The translations under genes and the position numbers were made by a program. A DNA stretch of 34,160 bases from Erysipelotrichaceae bacterium (GTDB lineage Bacteria; Bacillota_I; Bacilli_A; Erysipelotrichales; Erysipelotrichaceae), in the NCBI GenBank assembly GCA_022799495.1, contig JAAWON010000016.1, positions 1 to 34,160 of the forward strand, in the 5' to 3' direction. Shown here one piece after another: positions 14,244 to 19,908 of this stretch; within the stretch, counting starts at the first letter, position 1; each line of letters opens with the position of its first letter. Below the pieces are notes generated by a model. That model saw nothing but the letters and a program-made list of their open reading frames with translations. It did not search any database and was not told where the DNA came from.

Positions 14244-14854
14244 CCCTTTACTGGGCCTTGAAGTTTTATATCGTTTTGCAATTTTCTTATTTCTTCTTTT
14301 AATTGGTCTCTTTCTTTTAGTAAGTCCTCATATTCTCTATAAAATGATGCAAAGTGTTTTTGGATTGCCATATGTTCTATACTTTTGAATGCATCGCCGT
14401 GTATATCAAAGCGCGCATCATGGCTGTATAATATTCTATTTATGCTTATTGAGCGTAGATCGTTTAACTTGATTACTGAATCATGGTTAATGAATTGAAA
14501 TTCATCGCTTTTTAATAAATAGAAATCGCTTGTTGATTGGTTATTACTGATTGGATGGTATGCATCGGCATGTAGATTAGGCTTATATGAGAATATTGGT
14601 AAAACATATAGTAACCGCTTTCTTACTCCAATGACTACGCCTCTATGTTCGTATGACATTTCAGGAACAAAGTTTTTGCCAAAATCAAATTGATATATTT
14701 CACCTTTTTTTACAAGCCAACGTTGCTTTTTACCCATCTTTGATAATGCCCATTTTATTTCAGATTTAGATATCCTTGATATTTCATCACTTCCGTCAAG
14801 TTTCCGTATAACATCGTTAGTTTTATTGATGGATTCTAGATATTTCTTATACAT
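14240..14854 (-). CDS. MazF/PemK-like toxin in type III-style module
   Basis: A 204-residue protein. A helical N-terminus (1-45) precedes a MazF/PemK-like barrel: LVKKGEIYQFDFG, then EHRGVVIGV, LLYVLPIFSYKP, SDFYLLKSDEF and VIKLNDLRSISINRI, roughly residues 48-150. A C-terminal coiled coil follows (EYEDLLKERDQLKEEIRKLQ). Such folds are mRNA endoribonucleases in PemK/MazF and also in CptN, TenpN and ToxN of type III systems. No protein antitoxin gene is adjacent. Instead a strong promoter, a structured RNA with two covarying hairpins and an intrinsic terminator lie directly upstream, as in type III TA. Ribosome binding site AGGGAGAG follows the terminator. Fold assignment is good; the type III assignment comes from layout. 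Confidence 0.72.
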   Translation of the reverse strand: MYKKYLESINKTNDVIRKLDGSDEISRISKSEIKWALSKMGKKQRWLVKKGEIYQFDFGKNFVPEMSYEHRGVVIGVRKRLLYVLPIFSYKPNLHADAYHPISNNQSTSDFYLLKSDEFQFINHDSVIKLNDLRSISINRILYSHDARFDIHGDAFKSIEHMAIQKHFASFYREYEDLLKERDQLKEEIRKLQNDIKLQGPVKG

Positions 14855-14872
14855 TCTTATCTCTCCCTTAAT

Positions 14873-14996
14873 AAAAAAGGATGCAGACGTCTCCGCATCC
14901 TTCTAGGCTTTAGCCTAGGTGACCTCGTCGGTCAAAGAAACTCCTTCTAAAGCGGCTTTGTCAGCCAAATATGACAATATAAGTCTATATGTGTCT
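14873..14996 (-). ncRNA. Candidate type III antitoxin RNA for the MazF-like toxin
   Basis: Between the promoter and the toxin start, the RNA carries GGCU-gacaa-AGCC (14954-14966) and GACC-gacga-GGUC (14921-14933). Two of four stem pairs change on both sides (G-C to A-U, U-A to C-G) while the loop GACRA is kept. Both are preceded by TTTG and followed by an AGAAGGA box, giving two degenerate repeats; the second has an extra hairpin CTAGGC/GCCTAG (14903-14918). The unit ends at GGATGC/GCATCC (14879-14900) plus T6, 24 nt before the toxin ATG, so only some transcripts should reach the toxin. Confidence 0.65.
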
Positions 14997-15002
14997 GTAC
15001 AT

Positions 15003-15031
15003 ATATTACCCTATAGACCCTCAAATGTCAA
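15003..15031 (-). promoter_or_regulatory. Strong promoter of the antitoxin RNA-toxin unit
   Basis: On the minus strand TTGACA (15026-15031) and TAATAT (15003-15008) are separated by exactly 17 bp. Confidence 0.8.
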
Positions 15032-15043
15032 ACATTTTTTTGC

Positions 15044-15093
15044 ACGTAACAGCACACAGCGACATGAGGCGAAACGTAACAGCATGAAACAGG
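15044..15093 (+). repeat. Array of five 10-bp direct repeats
   Basis: Consecutive units ACGTAACAGC, ACACAGCGAC, ATGAGGCGAA, ACGTAACAGC and ATGAAACAGG begin at 15044, 15054, 15064, 15074 and 15084. The approximate consensus is AYGTARCGRC. One repeat per helical turn puts all copies on one face of the DNA. A related array lies beside attR (18580-18671). Iterons or arm-type recombinase sites are possible. Confidence 0.6.
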
Positions 15094-15163
15094 GATATAA
15101 AAGGGTATGACATAAATGACAAACCCTCAATGACAATCGTATAGATTCGTTGGCAACATATAA

Positions 15164-15352
15164 ATTCACAAAAAGTTTAATAACAAAGAGAGATACAAAG
15201 AGGGTAAACATTATATTTGTTTATCAGGAAACGAATTAAAAGAGTTTAAGGGCAATTCCTTAAATTTAGGAATTGCCAATAACATCAATACTTTATACTT
15301 ATGGACAGAGCGTGGCGCATTCCTACATGCTAAGTCGTTGAATACTGAATGA
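15164..15352 (+). pseudogene. Remnant of ORF6N/KilA-type phage antirepressor
   Basis: An open stretch without a start codon (a stop lies directly upstream) encodes FNNKERYKEGKHYICLSG, then NELKEFKG and LYLWTERGAFLHAKSLNTE before TGA. The pattern NKxRYxEGKHYxxLxGxELKEFK ... LWTExGAxLHAKSLNTDKAW is that of phage ORF6N-domain antirepressors. Both the N-terminus and everything after SLNT(D/E) are missing, so this is a fragment. It shows that a fuller phage-type early region existed here. Confidence 0.65.
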
Positions 15353-15536
15353 ACCATAACAAGGAAAATGTAAAGGAAAAGTCACACGCCATATAAGCCC
15401 CATACGCGGCGTATAACGGGCAGAAGCGCAGAATGATATAAATATACCAAAAAAGATAAAACGACCGCACAGTGGGCTGTTTGAATCGCTGACAAGGTAT
15501 TAAAAAGGATGCCGTTATTAACGACATCCTTTAAAA

Positions 15537-15911
15537 TCAATCTTTTGACGGTTCTGTGCTTTCTGTGGTCTCTTTCTGCTTATCTTTAATATCCTTGTAT
15601 TTGCTAAATATAAACGGCACTATTGCTAAGCCTGTAGTGACAATAAAAGTGAGGACTTGAGTAACCGTGTTAACGCAATCTTTAAACTCCAGTTTATATG
15701 GCTCTTCTTGAAATCCTTCAAAAACTAGAGCACTCAAACCGTAGATAGCATTTAAAACAAGAAATATCAGCAAAAATACACAAGCAACTAAAATAGCAGT
15801 ATAAAAATTAAATCCTGGATTCTTTTTAAGTTTTTCTAATATACACCCATATCCCACAATTGCTATAAGAAGAAATGCCACTGCAAGTATAGAATATGCA
15901 AGATTTTCCAT
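15537..15911 (-). CDS. Small membrane protein, three helices
   Basis: The 124-residue product has hydrophobic segments at about 4-25, 37-60 and 85-105 and a charged C-terminal tail (KYKDIKDKQKETTESTEPS). No family recognised. I chose ATG 15911 because GGGGGAGGAG lies 5-6 nt upstream. It is 4 bp behind the HTH gene and surely co-transcribed. In satellites and prophages, such leftward pairs in the middle of rightward genes are often lysogenic accessory genes; superinfection exclusion is possible but unproven. Confidence 0.7.
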   Translation of the reverse strand: MENLAYSILAVAFLLIAIVGYGCILEKLKKNPGFNFYTAILVACVFLLIFLVLNAIYGLSALVFEGFQEEPYKLEFKDCVNTVTQVLTFIVTTGLAIVPFIFSKYKDIKDKQKETTESTEPSKD

Positions 15912-15915
15912 TATA

Positions 15916-16158
15916 TCACTCCTCCCCCTTATCAAGATCAGTCATATCAAACGTTACAACGGATTTTCCTGTTTCTTTGTCATTGAATGCTAATTCAGTG
16001 TTAGTAAGATTAGCATATTCAATTAAATCGGCAGCAAAAAAGCGGTTGTTTCTAAATTTGTTTGAAATTGATTGTACTGAAGTACCTTTTTCTTTTGCGA
16101 TCTTTGTTAAAGTAATATCTTTTGTTTCAAGCAAATATTTCAACTTCTTACCTATCAT
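15916..16158 (-). CDS. XRE-like HTH regulator
   Basis: An 80-residue protein with a helix-turn-helix at residues about 2-60 (IGKKLKYLLETKDITLTKIA, then KEKGTSVQSISNKFRNNRF) and a short acidic tail. Such proteins are common in Firmicute elements. ATG 16158 has GGAGGTG 6 nt upstream. Its leftward promoter (TATAAT near 16175) faces a consensus rightward promoter with a 15-bp palindrome, which this protein may occupy. Confidence 0.75.
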   Translation of the reverse strand: MIGKKLKYLLETKDITLTKIAKEKGTSVQSISNKFRNNRFFAADLIEYANLTNTELAFNDKETGKSVVTFDMTDLDKGEE

Positions 16159-16257
16159 TACTTTCACCTCCAAATACATTATACACCATTAAATGAATTT
16201 TGTGTAATACTAAATATTAAACATTCAAAAATAAATCAAAGAAGTTAATAAAAACCA

Positions 16258-16286
16258 TTGACATCTAAACGAAAATCGTTTATAAT
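16258..16286 (+). promoter_or_regulatory. Consensus promoter with internal palindromic operator
   Basis: TTGACA (16258-16263), 17 bp, TATAAT (16281-16286). Between them and touching the -10 is a perfect palindrome AAACGA-AAA-TCGTTT (16267-16281). It drives the small-gene operon 16329-18430. A protein bound there would block RNA polymerase; the divergent HTH protein is the nearest candidate. Confidence 0.82.
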
Positions 16287-16328
16287 ATACCTGTAAGATA
16301 GATGAGGCAATCACAGGAGGTAACAATC

Positions 16329-16565
16329 ATGAACTTAACAAGCAACTACTACCAAGCAGAAAAGAGATACTTAACTCCGGCAGAAACGGATAGCAAAGTA
16401 GAAAAGCAATTTCAAGAAATGGAAGAAGTTAAAAGCATGATCCGTGATCTTGAAAACGTGCTTGATGAAATGTACGAGGAAGGGCAGACGGATGATGATA
16501 TGGAGTGGCAGCTTGAAGAATTGCAATTCCGTTTACAGGAATTGGAAAGCGCCATGATTGGATAA
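16329..16565 (+). CDS. Small acidic coiled-coil protein
   Basis: A 78-residue protein with two Glu-rich helices (VEKQFQEMEEVKSMIRDLEN and WQLEELQFRLQELES). No family recognised. First gene of the operon; AGGAGGT lies 6 nt before ATG 16329. The longer frame from 16302 has no ribosome binding site. Confidence 0.7.
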   Translation: MNLTSNYYQAEKRYLTPAETDSKVEKQFQEMEEVKSMIRDLENVLDEMYEEGQTDDDMEWQLEELQFRLQELESAMIG

Positions 16566-16614
16566 TGTTACACTGTGATTGCCTACTATCATAGCAGAAG
16601 GGAGGTGCAAAGCA

Positions 16615-16854
16615 ATGACAAGAAATCAGCATTATGCCATCAAGATCATGTTACTGTTAGAGAATGGCATGGATGCAAGCGTTGAATACAATGCATACCG
16701 TGATGATCTTGATTATTATCATGGCTATAAAGATCAGATCAGCAGCATCAGCATTTATAATAGTAATAGTGACGAAGAAGCACGAGAAGTATTCAACGCT
16801 ATTGTGAAGGAAATTAAAAGCATGAAAGGGCAGAAGGAGGATAACCAAACATGA
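16615..16854 (+). CDS. Small hypothetical protein
   Basis: A 79-residue protein (MTRNQHYAIKIMLLLENGMD ... AREVFNAIVKEIKSMKGQKE), mixed helix and strand, no family recognised. ATG 16615 follows AGGGAGGTG by 7 nt. Its stop overlaps the next start by 4 bases. Confidence 0.65.
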   Translation: MTRNQHYAIKIMLLLENGMDASVEYNAYRDDLDYYHGYKDQISSISIYNSNSDEEAREVFNAIVKEIKSMKGQKEDNQT

Positions 16855-17126
16855 GCAATGAAGAAATGGCGCTGAAGCTGAATGAGATCAGCAAAGCCAA
16901 AAAGCAGTATAACAAACTGAAAGCCAAGATTGAGCAGTTACAGGATGATCTCAAACAGGAAATGATCAATCGAGGACAAGAGGAAGAAATCATAGGCGAT
17001 TACACGGTACAGTGCATCTCATATGATTGCGCTCAGTTTGATATGAACCGGTTCAAAGAAGAACATGGCCGACTATATAAACGTTTTGCAGTGCCTACCA
17101 CACGCAGACGTCTTACAATTCGATAA
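16851..17126 (+). CDS. Small phage-type coiled-coil protein
   Basis: A 91-residue protein. The N-terminal two thirds form a Lys/Glu coiled coil (KKQYNKLKAKIEQLQDDLK). The rest, IIGDYTVQCIS then FDMNRFKEEHGRLYKRFAVP and a basic RRRLTIR end, resembles phage proteins with an N-terminal coil and a small beta part. Starts in an ATGA overlap with the previous gene; ribosome binding site AGGAGG. After its stop, GCATACA/TGTATGC (17130-17163) forms a stem without T-run. Confidence 0.68.
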   Translation: MSNEEMALKLNEISKAKKQYNKLKAKIEQLQDDLKQEMINRGQEEEIIGDYTVQCISYDCAQFDMNRFKEEHGRLYKRFAVPTTRRRLTIR

Positions 17127-17261
17127 AGAAAAGCATACAGAGAGCAAAAGCCCTTTGTATGCCACACGCTGCGGCTTCCTGATGCGCCAACATCATAGAA
17201 GGAAGTCACGGCGTTATAATAACATAATTAAATTAACGGTACAATAAAGGAGACGTTTAAA

Positions 17262-17471
17262 ATGCCAAGAATAAATATGAATAATGCAATTAACAGTACA
17301 ATAGGTAAAATTGATTCACGTTATGATCTTAGTTATGGCGACGTTCTTGAATTAATGGAAGATAATGACAAGTATAACATCGTCAATAATTCTTTCAGAT
17401 TTGGATACATTCAAGGAATGAAAGCAGCAAAAGCTGAGATGAAGAAAAGGAGAGTAGAAACCAATGGATAA
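17262..17471 (+). CDS. Small phage protein with GY-(x)n-GMKAAKAE tail
   Basis: A 69-residue protein. The C-terminal SFRFGYIQGMKAAKAEMKKR helix is a common ending of short phage early proteins; the function of that group is unknown. Ribosome binding site AAAGGAG is 8 nt upstream of ATG. Its end overlaps the next gene by 8 bases. Confidence 0.7.
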   Translation: MPRINMNNAINSTIGKIDSRYDLSYGDVLELMEDNDKYNIVNNSFRFGYIQGMKAAKAEMKKRRVETNG

Positions 17472-18141
17472 TAAAACGATTACCGGTATGAAACTGGTTC
17501 AGTACCCTAATTTAGTGATAGCACATAAATGTGGTTGGAATATTGATGCCTTAGCATGTGGCGCAGAGGTGTCAAGAGAAGTTATGATTGGTGTATTAAA
17601 CGGTGATGATGATCTTACGCTTAGTGAAAAGGTACACCTTGCCAATTACATCGAAATAGATTACCGTGTACTATTTGCTCCAAGGATAAGTTACATAGAC
17701 ACGAGAAAGCCTAAATGGGCGTTGTTTATTCAAGAGATGGATAAAATGTACGCCGATGTGTTAAATGCTTTAGGTGGACGTGAAAAACCATGGAGATTGC
17801 GGAATTATGAGGAAATAAAAAGCATTATGAGCAAGACACAATTTATATGGTATGTGCATCTGCTTTATGCCAAACGTGAACTTAAATTAGCATATCATGA
17901 CGTTTGCTATAAGCCCAAGGTTAGATCAAAGCCGACCCGGTGTAAAGGTAGTACAGCTAATAATATAGATCGCTGGAATGAGGAAGCAAGAAAGCACAAT
18001 ACTAAAGTCTATACAAGGCGCTTCAATAAAGAGCCGAAGGATTACGAGGAAGTCAAGACATGGATAAACAGCATGGTAAAGGAAAATGATGCTAAGGATA
18101 GCGGCTATACTGTATTGCCCTACTTGGGAGAGGTTCAATAA
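17464..18141 (+). CDS. HTH-containing hypothetical protein
   Basis: A 225-residue protein. Residues about 15-70 (NLVIAHKCGWNIDALACGAE, then REVMIGVLNGDDDLTLSEK and NYIEIDYRVLFAP) have the layout of an XRE-type helix-turn-helix. The middle (LFIQEMDKMYADVLNALGGR) is helical and the C-terminal half is basic (RSKPTRCKG). It may regulate the operon or bind element DNA. The next gene starts at its stop codon (TAATG). Confidence 0.65.
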   Translation: MDNKTITGMKLVQYPNLVIAHKCGWNIDALACGAEVSREVMIGVLNGDDDLTLSEKVHLANYIEIDYRVLFAPRISYIDTRKPKWALFIQEMDKMYADVLNALGGREKPWRLRNYEEIKSIMSKTQFIWYVHLLYAKRELKLAYHDVCYKPKVRSKPTRCKGSTANNIDRWNEEARKHNTKVYTRRFNKEPKDYEEVKTWINSMVKENDAKDSGYTVLPYLGEVQ

Positions 18142-18311
18142 TGGCAAAGATAGAGATACATAGGAATGCTGTTAAAAGTTTTATCTATTATGATCTTGAA
18201 GATAATAGTATAAATCTTTGCATTGGCATACATGACGATATGATCGACGTATTTAGATTTGCTTATGCTGAAATGAAGAAAAGGAATTGCTTCAGAGGAT
18301 TAAGCGAATGA
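18141..18311 (+). CDS. Small hypothetical protein (56 aa)
   Basis: Begins MAKIEIHRNAVKSFIYYDLE and ends RNCFRGLSE. It is below usual gene-calling limits but has GGGAGAGG 8 nt upstream, a TAATG overlap with the preceding gene and an ATGA overlap with the next. No family recognised. Confidence 0.6.
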   Translation: MAKIEIHRNAVKSFIYYDLEDNSINLCIGIHDDMIDVFRFAYAEMKKRNCFRGLSE

Positions 18312-18430
18312 CATTGATTGTTATATGGTCTCTGTGGACGATGATATATCAATGGCTATTGATCGGTATTGATACGCTTAATTATTGCGATGATCCGGAT
18401 TACTTTAACCAGCTAGACGATCTGAAATAG
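18308..18430 (+). CDS. Small membrane peptide (40 aa)
   Basis: Begins MTLIVIWSLWTMIYQWLLIG: one hydrophobic Trp-rich segment (residues 2-24) followed by an acidic tail (DDPDYFNQLDDLK). Coupled to the previous gene by ATGA. It is the last gene before the terminator at 18436-18460. Confidence 0.55.
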   Translation: MTLIVIWSLWTMIYQWLLIGIDTLNYCDDPDYFNQLDDLK

Positions 18431-18435
18431 ACCAA

Positions 18436-18460
18436 AAAAGCACCTTATGCGAGTGCTTTT
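18436..18460. terminator. Intrinsic terminator of small-gene operon
   Basis: AAAAGCAC (18436-18443) pairs with GTGCTTTT (18453-18460); the A-run on one side and T-run on the other make it usable in both directions. Confidence 0.8.
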
Positions 18461-18539
18461 CAATAGATAAGGGTTCTTTAAAAACATGCGACTTTCAAAT
18501 AATGGCTTTGCTATGGGCTGAAAGCATATAAAACGCAAC

Positions 18540-18555
18540 ACATTTTCAACACATA
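18540..18555 (+). repeat. 16-bp direct repeat, possible integrase arm site
   Basis: ACACATTTTCAACACA occurs here and at 6755-6770, in the 3' end of int, in the same orientation. In the circular form both copies flank the attP core at about 90 and 130 bp. Confidence 0.5.
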
Positions 18556-18579
18556 AATAACACAAAACGTGCCATATAC

Positions 18580-18671
18580 GTAACGACACGTAACGGCACG
18601 AAATAGTCATAAGTCCCCTATTTTAGGGCATATAACAGCGTGTAACGATATGTAGCGACATGAAATAAAAC
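18580..18671 (+). repeat. Two pairs of 10-bp direct repeats next to attR
   Basis: ACGTAACGAC-ACGTAACGGC (18580-18599) and GTGTAACGAT-ATGTAGCGAC (18642-18661), each followed by ACGAAA or ATGAAA. Same consensus as the array at 15044-15093. The position ends 10 bp from the attR core, which suits recombinase or excisionase arm binding. Confidence 0.6.
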
Positions 18672-18681
18672 GGTTTTTTTG

Positions 18682-18699
18682 CCCTCCATGGACGCCATT
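18682..18699 (+). repeat. attR core
   Basis: CCCTCCATGGACGCCATT, identical to 6650-6667; marks the right end of the element. Confidence 0.93.
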
Positions 18700-18704
18700 T
18701 TGTT

Positions 18705-18732
18705 AAAAACTCCTGTTTTTCGGGAGTTTTTT
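18705..18732 (+). terminator. Intrinsic terminator just beyond attR
   Basis: AAAAACTCC (18705-18713) pairs with GGAGTTTTT (18723-18731). It may be the original terminator of tRNA-Arg, moved 12 kb away by the insertion. Confidence 0.75.
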
Positions 18733-18800
18733 CATGTTTGTTACTTGCTTGATCCACAATTTGACCCACAATATATCGGAAAGCCTTTACTCATGAGATT

Positions 18801-19045
18801 TTAGTGAAATTGATATTTTTGATTCAACAAGTTGCGTTGGAAACATTGGCTACAACTTAATGCTCTAATTTAATATGAGTGAAGAGTGAAAATTTTGTGT
18901 TAAAAACACCGTGGTGCATTAATTCCTGTACTTTTTTAATAGCAGTGTCATGTGCAACTGAATAAGTGGAATATGTATGATGCAGACCGATCTTGATTGC
19001 ATCAGCATAGGCACATAGCGGAATAAACAGAAATAAATGGCGCAT
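18801..19045 (-). pseudogene. Degraded integrase 3' end from an older element
   Basis: AYADAIKIG matches AYAAAIRIG of the intact integrase, then jumps directly to HHTYSTYSVAHD (intact: RHTYSTNLVAHN), KKVQELMHHGVFNTKFSLFT and the tail NATC-like/KYQFH. About 110 codons are deleted in the middle, the HxxR Arg is lost, and a stop after LEH plus frame changes break the end. The DNA after the stop (ATCGGAAAGCCTTTA) also matches the region behind int. An earlier, related element at the same tRNA is the simplest source. Confidence 0.82.
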
Positions 19046-19110
19046 GCAGTATCAGGGGGATTTTTTATTTCGTAAGAAACAAGCAAAAAGAAAAGACGCA
19101 AGGGTCAAAG

Positions 19111-19683
19111 TTAACCTGCGACTGTCTTTTTTGGATCAGCAATGAAGATATCGTGAAATGTTTCCCATTCTTTACATTTGTTCTCAAGTAATTTAAAATC
19201 AACAGTAGCTTTCAAGTAATTCTTATTGATATGATTGACTTTATCCGTATATATCTTGTTGGCGTATTTTGCTAGTGTTCCATCGTGATACGGTTTTCTT
19301 AATAATCGTACTTGATTTTCTAATAGCATTTTATATTTACTGTCTGCTTCGTTTTTTATATCGTAATCTTTTATAACAGAATCAAAAACGGGTATCATGT
19401 TGTTGAATAATAACTTGCCCATGAATACATGTTCTTCTTTTTTTATATTGTATCTTGTGATTCTGTATATACAAGGAAAGAAACACTTACGGAGTTTTCC
19501 ATTATTATAATCAGATTTATCCGGCGAACTAAGTGGTACAAAGTAAAGCAAACCACTTTGATTAGATGGAAAAGCAATACCGATGAATTTCCTCGTTTTT
19601 CCATTGGGATGTTCCAAATTAACACGTTTGTCAAATAGGTGTAAATAAGTTATGTACTCGGGAATTATTTCAACAATTCTCAT
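19111..19683 (-). CDS. toxN: ToxN/AbiQ-family type III toxin
   Basis: A 190-residue protein with family landmarks in order: N-terminal IIPEYITYLHLFDKRV, then RKFIGIAF, YFVPLSSPDKSDY, the GKLLFNNMIPV strand and C-terminal helices with KYKMLLENQVRLLRK and the FKLLENKCKEWE ending. ToxN/AbiQ proteins are MazF-fold endoribonucleases held inactive by repeats of a pseudoknotted antitoxin RNA; they act in plasmid stability and as abortive-infection phage defence. Upstream are the expected promoter, two 36-nt RNA repeats and a terminator. Ribosome binding site AGGAG is 7 nt before ATG. It lies outside attR next to the integrase remnant, so it probably came with an older element. Confidence 0.88.
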   Translation of the reverse strand: MRIVEIIPEYITYLHLFDKRVNLEHPNGKTRKFIGIAFPSNQSGLLYFVPLSSPDKSDYNNGKLRKCFFPCIYRITRYNIKKEEHVFMGKLLFNNMIPVFDSVIKDYDIKNEADSKYKMLLENQVRLLRKPYHDGTLAKYANKIYTDKVNHINKNYLKATVDFKLLENKCKEWETFHDIFIADPKKTVAG

Positions 19684-19703
19684 AATTAACTCCTAAAATA
19701 AAA

Positions 19704-19840
19704 CGAGGGATAAAACCCTCGCGTTCCCTAGAAGGGATGATTTTTTGATCCCCAGTTAATGGTCGAGGCTTACCGATTTTTTAATTCACACTTTATCGTG
19801 GTGAATTACTGATTTAGACATACGTTGTCTACTTATGTCC
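19704..19840 (-). ncRNA. toxI: ToxI antitoxin RNA (two 36-nt repeats)
   Basis: Two adjoining 36-nt repeats (19776-19811, then 19740-19775 in transcription order) match at 25 of 36 positions, both ending in AAAAAAT. Within each repeat, positions 1-4 can pair with 20-23 (stem 1) and 8-10 with 24-26 (stem 2), an H-type pseudoknot; stem 2 is UCA/UGA in the first and CCU/GGG in the second. A 5' hairpin GACATA/TATGTC precedes them. The transcript ends at CGAGGG/CCCTCG (19704-19721) with TTTTATTTT, leaving read-through to toxN. Confidence 0.82.
19740..19811 (-). repeat. Tandem 36-nt antitoxin repeats
   Basis: Copies at 19776-19811 and 19740-19775. The preceding 36 bp begin inside the -10 region and show no convincing third copy. 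Confidence 0.8.
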
Positions 19841-19846
19841 ATACAT

Positions 19847-19876
19847 ATAATACACCAAATTGATGCATTATGTCAA
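19847..19876 (-). promoter_or_regulatory. toxI-toxN promoter
   Basis: On the minus strand TTGACA (19871-19876) and TATTAT (19847-19852) are 18 bp apart. A 10-bp inverted repeat CTTTTGCATA/TATGCAAAAG (19880-19889, 19898-19907) lies directly upstream of the -35 and may be an operator. Confidence 0.78.
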
Positions 19877-19908
19877 ACTCTTTTGCATATAACAGCCTAT
19901 GCAAAAGG

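Larger units (their letters stand above)
6650..18699. mobile_element. Integrated phage-satellite-like element at tRNA-Arg
   Basis: About 12 kb lie between two copies of an 18-bp repeat (6650-6667 and 18682-18699); the left copy is the tRNA-Arg 3' end. The tyrosine integrase is next to the left end. The gene order is integrase and repressor leftward, then small regulators, AlpA-like protein and replication genes rightward, as in Gram-positive phage-inducible islands (PICI) and in phage early regions. I find no capsid, portal, tail, lysis, large terminase or conjugation gene, so it cannot make particles or transfer alone. Replication proteins are of phage type. The alternative is a deleted prophage: an ORF6N-like antirepressor remnant at 15164-15352 shows that decay has occurred. 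Confidence 0.88.

Noticed and set aside
15044-15093. CRISPR array
   Set aside because: Units are 10 bp and contiguous, without spacers.
17065-17247. 60-codon frame overlapping the 91-aa gene
   Set aside because: Lacks a ribosome binding site and lies mostly inside a better-supported gene in another frame.
6650-18699. Integrative conjugative or mobilizable element
   Set aside because: No relaxase, coupling protein or type IV secretion gene seen; replication genes are of phage type.
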